Assembly: GCA_965216135.1 (NCBI GenBank)
Contig: CBDCFL010000006.1
Span: 1 to 8,663, forward strand
Direction: 5' to 3'
DNA: 8,663 nucleotides
From: CBDCFL01 sp965216135
Lineage (GTDB): Bacteria; Pseudomonadota; Alphaproteobacteria; Rhodobacterales; Rhodobacteraceae
A program made the translations under genes and the position numbers. The notes below the pieces were generated by a model that was given only the letters and a program-made list of their open reading frames with translations, was not told the DNA's origin and did not search any database. This document shows positions 1-4,936 of this stretch, in pieces. How positions within the stretch are numbered: the first letter of the stretch is position 1; each line of letters starts with the position of its first letter.

Positions 1-441
1 ACCCCATGCCGCCACGGTCCGGCGCGCATCGCCGCCGATGACAATCAGGTTCAGCCCCTCCAGCACAATGTGTTTGTCCGGGCCCTGCCAATGGCTCAGA
101 AACTGACCGCTGAGCAGGTCAAGTTCGGGAAAGCCCGCAAGCGCGCGGCGCATATCGGCGGGTTGCATCGGAAAGGCCTCAAAACTGGTGAAATTCAAGT
201 GCCCGGTCGCGCCGGATCGCAGCCACGCGTCCCAGGCGACCAGCATGTTCAGGCCGCTGCCAAACCCCAATTCGGCGATATGAAATCCGTCTGCAAACCG
301 GGCGGGCAGATCGTTGCCGCCCAAGAACACATGGGCACTTTCGCCCGCACCGCCCGAGGCCGAGAAATAGGGATCGTCGAACGCCTCTGAAATGGGAACG
401 CCGCCGTCTGTCCACCGGATCCGCATTGTCTGGCCAGTCAT
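1..441 (-). CDS. mnmD: MnmD, tRNA 5-methylaminomethyl-2-thiouridine methyltransferase (N-terminal part, runs off the window)
   Basis: This gene encodes the SAM-dependent enzyme that methylates the aminomethyl group of nm5(s2)U34 in tRNA to give mnm5(s2)U, the last step of this wobble modification in the cytoplasm. Reading the minus strand from ATG at 441 gives 147 open codons to the window edge. Visible landmarks are W10-T-D-G, D23-P-Y-F-S, VFLGGN at 38-43, the SAM motif ELGFGSGLN at 57-65, FTSFEAFP at 84-91 and GDAR at 137-140. All are typical of the MnmD/DUF752 family and of the N-terminal half of E. coli MnmC. The second in-frame ATG is codon 6, but the first start keeps the usual N-terminus. 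The gene is divergent from the FAD oxidoreductase, with 59 bases between start codons. A weak promoter candidate on the minus strand has TTGCCA at 496-501 and CATATC at 473-478, 17 bases apart. The remainder of the Rossmann fold and the catalytic end are not visible. Confidence 0.92.
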   Translation of the reverse strand, partial: MTGQTMRIRWTDGGVPISEAFDDPYFSASGGAGESAHVFLGGNDLPARFADGFHIAELGFGSGLNMLVAWDAWLRSGATGHLNFTSFEAFPMQPADMRRALAGFPELDLLSGQFLSHWQGPDKHIVLEGLNLIVIGGDARRTVAAWG

Positions 442-500
442 GGTGCGATGCCCTATGGCTTTTGCCGGGCCAGATATGAGCATGAAGGGCAGAATTGGCA

Positions 501-1535
501 ATGGCCGACATCACCATCCGCGGCGCGGGGATTATCGGTCTGTCCATCGCCTGGGCCTGCCTGTTGCGCGGTGCGCGCGTGCGCCTGATTGACCCGGGCG
601 GTCCCGGTGGCGGTGCCAGCGGCGGCATTGTCGGGGCGCTGGCGCCACATGTCCCGGAAAACTGGACCGCAAAGAAACAGTTCCAGCTGGAAAGCCTGGA
701 AATGGCCGGGAATTTCTGGGCCGAGGTCGAGCAGGTATCCGCCACACCAAGCGGCTATGCGCGCACCGGACGGTTGCAAACGGTGGCCGATGAACGTGCT
801 CTGGAGCTGGCTCAAATGCGCGCCGCGAGCGCGCGATCGCTGTGGCCAAATTGGGCCGAATGGCGGGTGATCAAAGCCGACGATCAGGCCCACTGGCCGG
901 TCGTCAGCCCGACCGGTTGGCTGATCCACGATACGTTAAGCGCGCGGCTGCATCCGCAAATGGCCTGCCGCGCGCTGGCTGGTGCAATCGGGCGGCGCGG
1001 CGGGCAGATCGTGACCAGCGGACGCGAAGACGGGCTTGTCGTGCACGCCACCGGGTTGGACGGGTTGTCCGAACTGAACGCCTTTTTTGACCGGCTGATC
1101 GGAACGGGTGTCAAGGGCCAGGCGGCGCTGCTGGACTGGTCCGCGCGCGGCGCACCGCAGCTATTCGCCGATGGTCTGCATATCATCGCCCATCAGGACG
1201 GGACCGTCGCAGTCGGCTCGACCAGCGAACGCGATTATGCCGATCCGGCAGGCATTGACGCGGCCCTGGATCAGCTGATTGCAAAGGCGGCAGCCGTGGT
1301 GCCACAGCTGGCCGGTGCGCCGGTGCTGAAACGCTGGGCGGGGGTGCGGCCGCGGGCACTCAGCCGTGCCCCGATCCTTGGCCCCTGGCCGGGGCGCGCC
1401 GGGCATTTCATCGCCAACGGCGGCTTTAAGATCGGGTTCGGCATGGCCCCCAAGGTCGCGCAAGTCATGGCTGAGTTGCTGGTTGACGGGCACAACGATA
1501 TTCCTGAGGATTTCCGGCTGGAGCGAAGCTTGTGA
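501..1535 (+). CDS. FAD-dependent oxidoreductase, DAO superfamily, MnmC oxidase-domain-like
   Basis: This is a 344-residue flavoprotein of the D-amino-acid oxidase (DAO) fold. The dinucleotide-binding GAGIIG lies at residues 8-13, and an acidic D31 ends the second strand. A GASG-xxx-GALAP motif follows at 38-49, VHATG at 181-185 closes the FAD site, and WAGVRPRA at 279-286 with PILG at 291-294 resembles the C-terminal signature of ThiO and MnmC. The GASG/GAL-x-P spacing and the SPTGW segment at 136-140 recall the C-terminal oxidase domain of E. coli MnmC, which removes the carboxymethyl group from cmnm5U34. With mnmD as divergent neighbour, a tRNA-modifying oxidase role is a reasonable inference, but glycine or sarcosine oxidase-type activity cannot be excluded. 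I chose ATG at 501 (AAGGGC at 485-490 upstream). An in-frame TTG at 495 would add two residues. There is no signal peptide, so it is probably cytoplasmic. Confidence 0.85.
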   Translation: MADITIRGAGIIGLSIAWACLLRGARVRLIDPGGPGGGASGGIVGALAPHVPENWTAKKQFQLESLEMAGNFWAEVEQVSATPSGYARTGRLQTVADERALELAQMRAASARSLWPNWAEWRVIKADDQAHWPVVSPTGWLIHDTLSARLHPQMACRALAGAIGRRGGQIVTSGREDGLVVHATGLDGLSELNAFFDRLIGTGVKGQAALLDWSARGAPQLFADGLHIIAHQDGTVAVGSTSERDYADPAGIDAALDQLIAKAAAVVPQLAGAPVLKRWAGVRPRALSRAPILGPWPGRAGHFIANGGFKIGFGMAPKVAQVMAELLVDGHNDIPEDFRLERSL

Positions 1536-1646
1536 GACCGTGAAATCGGGGGGGCGCACCGCCACCTATCGGCCCCGGCTGGCTGCGCGCGCGGGTTTAG
1601 GGGCGCGGTCCAGGCTCAGGGCTGATTAACGGACCGAAACCGTCAG

Positions 1647-1919
1647 ATGGCAGGTATGAGCCCATTTTTCCGACCTTCTGCAATGCGGCGAATGGCTTAT
1701 GTCACGGGAGAGGAAAAACCCTTAAGAATCGTCAAAGAAGAATTCGGGAAGAAAGTTGTTGTCACTTGGTTTGAGGAAAAAAGCAGGCATGGCAAACGTC
1801 ATGCCGCAGTCACGGACGCTGTTAGATATGTTCACAACACGGACTTGAGATTATCGCAATTCTCCAATCCCGTAATTGGCAGAGGTGGCACCAGAATTTG
1901 GAAGCCGGCGTCGTGGTAA
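1647..1919 (+). CDS. Doubtful small ORF in an AT-rich patch
   Basis: This is a 90-codon open frame I do not recognise. The central part is basic and hydrophilic, with KVVVTWFEEKSRHGKRHAAV at about residues 36-55, and it has no membrane segment or cysteine pair. Codon use differs from every neighbour: A and T are frequent at third positions, and AAA, GAA, AGA and TTA codons are common. None of the possible ATG starts (1647, 1656, 1684, 1693) has a clear Shine-Dalgarno sequence. The frame also runs through the hairpin at 1783-1807 and stops just before the rimP promoter. It could be a transferred small gene, a remnant of one, or chance open frame in non-coding DNA. Conservation of the protein in relatives would decide. 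Confidence 0.25.
   Translation: MAGMSPFFRPSAMRRMAYVTGEEKPLRIVKEEFGKKVVVTWFEEKSRHGKRHAAVTDAVRYVHNTDLRLSQFSNPVIGRGGTRIWKPASW
1777..1807 (-). terminator. Possible minus-strand intrinsic terminator
   Basis: GGCATG at 1786-1791 pairs perfectly with CATGCC at 1800-1805 across an 8-base loop. Two more GC pairs (1783-1784 with 1806-1807) extend the stem past a single bulged A. Six As at 1777-1782 follow on the left, so on the minus strand the stem is followed by TTTTTT. No recognisable minus-strand gene ends here. It could terminate a small RNA or antisense transcript, or be coincidence. Confidence 0.35.
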
Positions 1920-1947
1920 TGCCGTTCGGAGAACGCCGATAATCAAG

Positions 1948-1976
1948 TTGCATCCCCGCGCACCATCCCCTATATC
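1948..1976 (+). promoter_or_regulatory. Candidate sigma-70-type promoter of the rimP-nusA-infB operon
   Basis: TTGCAT at 1948-1953 and TATATC at 1971-1976 are separated by exactly 17 bases. The first keeps the TTG that matters most in alphaproteobacterial -35 boxes, and the second keeps TATA. A start near 1983 would give a leader of about 85 bases that contains the terminator hairpin before the rimP start. A short palindrome, CGTTC-GGA-GAACG at 1923-1935, sits just upstream. The call rests on consensus and position alone. Confidence 0.55.
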
Positions 1977-1982
1977 CCCCTG

Positions 1983-2054
1983 CAACAGCGGCGCTTCGGC
2001 TTCCACCCCCGAGGCACCACCGGAATATCGGACGGGCCGCGCGCCCGTTTTTTT
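1983..2054 (+). promoter_or_regulatory. rimP leader, putative transcription attenuator
   Basis: This is the predicted 5' leader between the promoter candidate and rimP. It contains an upstream hairpin, GCTTCGG at 1993-1999 with CCGAGGC at 2009-2015 (one G-U pair, 9-base loop), followed by the terminator hairpin at 2032-2048. GGCGC at 1990-1994 can instead pair with GCGCC at 2041-2045, which would occupy the 3' arm of the terminator; this is a possible but short antiterminator. An alphaproteobacterial 'rimP leader' RNA family ending in a terminator has, as I recall, been predicted computationally and entered in Rfam; whether this sequence belongs to it is not checked. NusA itself acts on terminators, so feedback from the operon product is a natural hypothesis. 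Confidence 0.55.
2032..2054 (+). terminator. Intrinsic terminator just upstream of rimP
   Basis: ACGGGC at 2032-2037 pairs with GCCCGT at 2043-2048 around a CGCGC loop, and the run of seven Ts at 2048-2054 follows directly. The rimP start codon is only 13 bases further on. It cannot be a simple end-of-gene terminator for the oxidoreductase, because the promoter candidate for rimP lies upstream of it. It therefore most likely acts as a premature terminator in the rimP leader. Confidence 0.8.
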
Positions 2055-2067
2055 GTGTCTGGACAGC

Positions 2068-2670
2068 ATGACTGATCTGATCGCCAAAACTGCCGTCGAT
2101 AAGCGTCTGGCCGAAATTGTTGAGCCGGTGATCGAAGACATGGGCTATGAGCTGGTGCGCATCCGGCTGATGGGGGGCCATACACCGACCCTGCAGATCA
2201 TGGCCGAAAAGCCCGAAGGCGGGATCGAGGTGGATGCTTGCGCCGAAATTTCGACCATGGTCAGTGCGGTGCTCGATGTTGAAGACCCGATTGCGGATAA
2301 TTACACGCTGGAAGTGTCCAGCCCCGGCATCGACCGGCCCCTGACAAGATTAAAGGACTTTGCGACCTATGAGGGGTATGAGGCCAAACTGGAGGCAACC
2401 GATCTGATCGACGGTCAGCGCAGGTATCGGGGCACTCTGGCGGGTATCGACGGCGATGAAGTGCTGATTAATATCGACGAAGGCACGATCGCGCTGCGGT
2501 TCAGCTGGATCAGCGAGGCCAAGCTGGTTCTGACTGACGAGCTGATCCGTGAAATGCTGAAGGCCCGAAAGGATGCGGGCCAACTGGATGAAAACAAGTT
2601 TGACGACATAGAGACCGAAGAGATCTCGCAGGAGGATAACAATGGCAATCACATCTGCAAACCAGCTTGA
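2068..2670 (+). CDS. rimP: RimP, ribosome maturation factor for the 30S subunit
   Basis: RimP binds the assembling 30S subunit and is needed for its late maturation. The product has 200 residues. The N-terminal alpha/beta domain spans about 1-92 and carries the family hallmark LEVSSPGIDRPLT at 81-93. The C-terminal SH3-like barrel covers about 95-160, and an acidic tail (about 174-190) follows. The frame stays open upstream to 1876, but that part runs through the promoter and terminator and has no RimP character. ATG at 2068 gives the normal N-terminus (MTDLIAKTAVDKRLAEIVEP). Its ribosome binding site is weak (GGA at 2061-2063) and lies right after the terminator's T-tract. The 3' end overlaps nusA by 29 bases, and the last nine or so codons share sequence with the start of nusA, so the two genes are probably translationally coupled. 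It is the first gene of the operon. Confidence 0.96.
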   Translation: MTDLIAKTAVDKRLAEIVEPVIEDMGYELVRIRLMGGHTPTLQIMAEKPEGGIEVDACAEISTMVSAVLDVEDPIADNYTLEVSSPGIDRPLTRLKDFATYEGYEAKLEATDLIDGQRRYRGTLAGIDGDEVLINIDEGTIALRFSWISEAKLVLTDELIREMLKARKDAGQLDENKFDDIETEEISQEDNNGNHICKPA

Positions 2671-4279
2671 GCTGTTGCAAACCGCCGAGGCGGTTGCGCG
2701 CGAAAAGATGATCGACCCGGTGCTGGTGATCGAAGCGATGGAAGAGAGCCTGTCGCGCGCCGCCAAGAGCCGCTACGGCGCGGAGATGGACATTCGCGTG
2801 GCCATTGACCGAAAGACCGGCAAGGCCACGTTTACCCGCGTGCGCACTGTGGTTGAGGAAGAAGAGCTGGAAAACTATCAGGCGGAATTTACCGTCGAAC
2901 AGGCCAAGGAATATATCCAAGATCCGGAGATCGGCGATACTTTCGTGGAAGAGGTGCCGCCAGTGGAAATGGGCCGGATCGCGGCGCAATCGGCAAAGCA
3001 GGTGATCCTGCAAAAGGTCAGAGAAGCCGAGCGCGACAGGCAGTTTGAGGAATTCAAGGATCGTGCCGGAACCATCATCAATGGTCTGGTCAAACGCGAG
3101 GAGTACGGCAATGTCGTCGTTGACGTCGGCGCTGGCGAGGCGGTTCTGCGGCGTAACGAAAAGATCGGCCGCGAGAGCTATCGCCCGAATGATCGCATTC
3201 GCTGTTACATCAAGGAAGTGCGGCGCGAGCAGCGTGGGCCACAGATATTCCTGAGCCGCACGGCACCGGAATTCATGGTCGAGCTATTCAAGATGGAAGT
3301 GCCGGAGATTTACGACAATATCATCGAGATCAAGGCGGTGGCCCGTGATCCGGGCAGTCGCGCCAAGATCGCGGTGATTTCCTATGATAGCTCGATTGAT
3401 CCGGTTGGCGCCTGTGTGGGGATGCGCGGCAGCCGGGTTCAGGCGGTTGTCAACGAATTGCAGGGCGAAAAGATCGACATCATTCCATGGAATGAAGATG
3501 TGCCGACTTTCCTGGTCAACGCGCTGCAGCCTGCGGAGGTAACCAAGGTGGTTCTCGACGAAGACGCAGAGCGGATCGAGGTTGTTGTGCCGGACGAGCA
3601 ATTGTCGCTGGCGATCGGGCGGCGGGGCCAGAATGTGCGTCTGGCAAGCCAGCTGACCTCGCTTGACATCGACATCATGACCGAGGCCGAGGAAAGCCAG
3701 CGCCGTCAGGCCGAATTTGAAGAGCGCACCAAACTTTTCATGGATACGCTCGATCTCGACGAATTCTTCGCCCAATTGCTGGTTGCCGAGGGGTTCACCA
3801 ATCTTGAGGAAGTTGCCTATGTCGAGCTGGATGAATTGATTTCGATTGACGGGGTCGATGATGACACCGGCAAGGAACTTCAGGCCCGCGCTCGCGATTA
3901 TCTGGAAGCGCAAAACAAAAAGGCGATGGAACATGCCCGCGATCTGGGTGTCGAAGACAGCCTGGTCGAATTTGAAGGTCTGACGCCGCAGATGATCGAG
4001 GCGCTGGCAGAGGATGGGATCAAGACGCTGGAAGATTTCGCCACCTGCGCGGACTGGGAGATTGCCGGTGGCTGGACGACCGTGGATGGCGAACGTGTCA
4101 AGGATGACGGCCTGCTCGAAAAGTTCGAAGTTGCTCTGGAAGAGGCGCAAGTTCTGGTCATGACCGCGCGCATTCAACTCGGCTGGGTCGATCCGGCGGA
4201 CATTCGATCTGATGAGGATGAAACCGAGGACGGCGAGGGCGAAGCCGAAGCCGATGCCATTGCGGAGGCCCCGGCCTGA
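2642..4279 (+). CDS. nusA: NusA, transcription termination/antitermination factor
   Basis: NusA binds RNA polymerase near the RNA exit channel, prolongs pauses, stimulates intrinsic termination and takes part in rRNA antitermination. The 545-residue product shows all expected domains: the polymerase-binding N-terminal domain (about 1-130), the S1 domain (about 138-203), and KH1 and KH2 with GxxG loops GMRG at 260-263 and GRRG at 326-329. Two helix-hairpin-helix acidic repeats follow at about 370-422 and 437-510, then a strongly acidic Glu/Asp/Ala tail (about 520-545). E. coli NusA is about 495 residues, so the tail is longer here. The start is firm: AGGAGG at 2630-2635 lies six bases before the ATG, inside the end of rimP. 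The acidic tail is low-complexity and no specific role can be read from it. This is the second gene of the operon. Confidence 0.98.
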   Translation: MAITSANQLELLQTAEAVAREKMIDPVLVIEAMEESLSRAAKSRYGAEMDIRVAIDRKTGKATFTRVRTVVEEEELENYQAEFTVEQAKEYIQDPEIGDTFVEEVPPVEMGRIAAQSAKQVILQKVREAERDRQFEEFKDRAGTIINGLVKREEYGNVVVDVGAGEAVLRRNEKIGRESYRPNDRIRCYIKEVRREQRGPQIFLSRTAPEFMVELFKMEVPEIYDNIIEIKAVARDPGSRAKIAVISYDSSIDPVGACVGMRGSRVQAVVNELQGEKIDIIPWNEDVPTFLVNALQPAEVTKVVLDEDAERIEVVVPDEQLSLAIGRRGQNVRLASQLTSLDIDIMTEAEESQRRQAEFEERTKLFMDTLDLDEFFAQLLVAEGFTNLEEVAYVELDELISIDGVDDDTGKELQARARDYLEAQNKKAMEHARDLGVEDSLVEFEGLTPQMIEALAEDGIKTLEDFATCADWEIAGGWTTVDGERVKDDGLLEKFEVALEEAQVLVMTARIQLGWVDPADIRSDEDETEDGEGEAEADAIAEAPA

Positions 4280-4306
4280 TGCTTCGGCATGGGGCTGAGA
4301 TGTGCT

Positions 4307-4936
4307 ATGGCGCGCGGTGGTGCAAACCCAAAGTCGGATGAGCCGGAACGCCGGTGCATCGTGACAGGCGACCGGCAGGGCAAGGCGGGGATGATCCGCT
4401 TTGTCGCCGGGCCGGACGGCCAGATTGTGCCAGATGTCCTTGAAAAGCTGCCGGGGCGGGGCATATGGGTGACATCAGAGCGCCCGGTTCTGGAAAAAGC
4501 GATTGCCAAGGCGCGGTTTGCCCGTGCGGCGGGGCGATCGGTTACCGTGCCCGACGGGTTGATTTATGAAGTCGAACGCCAGCTGGCCCGCCGGGTGAGC
4601 GATCTGATCGGTTTGGCACGCAAATCAGGCGCGGCGGTGGCCGGGTATGAGAAAGTCAAATCCTGGCTGGGCGATGGCAAGGCCCGCGTGCTTTTGCAGG
4701 CCGCAGACGGGTCTGAACGCGGTAAAGGCAAGTTGAGTACGCCCCTTGGCGGGCGGTGGTTTGGGTGTCTGAGTGCGGCTGAATTGGGTTTGGCATTCGG
4801 ACGCGAAAGTGTGATACATGGCGCGCTTGCGGCTGGCGGTCTTTGCGATCGTGTTGTAGAGGAAGCCGGTCGGCTGCAGGGCCTGCGAAAATCGGACGGT
4901 GGGCCCATGGTCGCCGGGAAGGAAAAGAAGACTTGA
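4307..4936 (+). CDS. YlxR-type RNA-binding protein (DUF448) fused to an L7Ae-like domain
   Basis: This 209-residue protein stands at the place occupied by ylxR (and often ylxQ) between nusA and infB in many bacteria. The N-terminal DUF448 domain (about 12-85) shows RRCIVTG at 15-21, IRFVAGPDG at 30-38 and PGRGIWV at 49-55. The rest (about 90-190) looks like an L7Ae/L30e-type RNA-binding domain, with DLIGLARKSGAAVAGYEKV at 99-117. This two-domain form is common in alphaproteobacteria. YlxR has been linked to RNA binding and, in Bacillus, to transcription control; the exact role here is unknown. ATG at 4289 is also in frame, but ATG at 4307 (MARGGANPKSDEPER) matches the usual family N-terminus, with GAG at 4297-4299 as a weak ribosome binding site. 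Its TGA overlaps the infB ATG by one base, which implies coupling. Confidence 0.92.
   Translation: MARGGANPKSDEPERRCIVTGDRQGKAGMIRFVAGPDGQIVPDVLEKLPGRGIWVTSERPVLEKAIAKARFARAAGRSVTVPDGLIYEVERQLARRVSDLIGLARKSGAAVAGYEKVKSWLGDGKARVLLQAADGSERGKGKLSTPLGGRWFGCLSAAELGLAFGRESVIHGALAAGGLCDRVVEEAGRLQGLRKSDGGPMVAGKEKKT

Larger units (their letters stand above)
1536..2067. other. Long intergenic region before rimP
   Basis: These 532 bases separate the oxidoreductase from rimP. The first 100 or so are GC-rich and carry only weak hairpins. A poor terminator candidate (ATGGC/GCCCAT around 1647-1665, then five Ts) might end the oxidoreductase transcript. From about 1681 to 1860 the GC content falls to roughly 46% by hand count, clearly below the flanking genes, and this stretch holds a doubtful small ORF and a minus-strand terminator-like hairpin. 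The last 120 bases carry the rimP promoter candidate and attenuator leader. E. coli has a tRNA gene (metY) at this place upstream of rimP; I looked for a cloverleaf, a T-loop consensus and CCA here and saw none. Confidence 0.8.

Noticed and set aside
179..929. Overlapping minus-strand open frames opposite the FAD oxidoreductase and mnmD start
   Set aside because: They cross two confidently identified genes, and their products are Pro/Arg/Ala-rich without family features.
1876..2067. Upstream in-frame extension of rimP (64 extra residues)
   Set aside because: The extension runs through the promoter candidate and the terminator hairpin, and its sequence is Pro/Ser-rich with no similarity to RimP N-termini. 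The ATG at 2068 starts the typical protein.
1536..2067. tRNA gene upstream of rimP, by analogy with metY in E. coli
   Set aside because: I found no segment with acceptor-stem pairing, T-loop consensus and anticodon arm at proper spacing.
3284..4177. 297-codon open frame on the minus strand within nusA
   Set aside because: It is fully antisense to conserved NusA domains, has no recognisable motif and no ribosome binding site of note; it is a shadow of the GC-skewed codon use.
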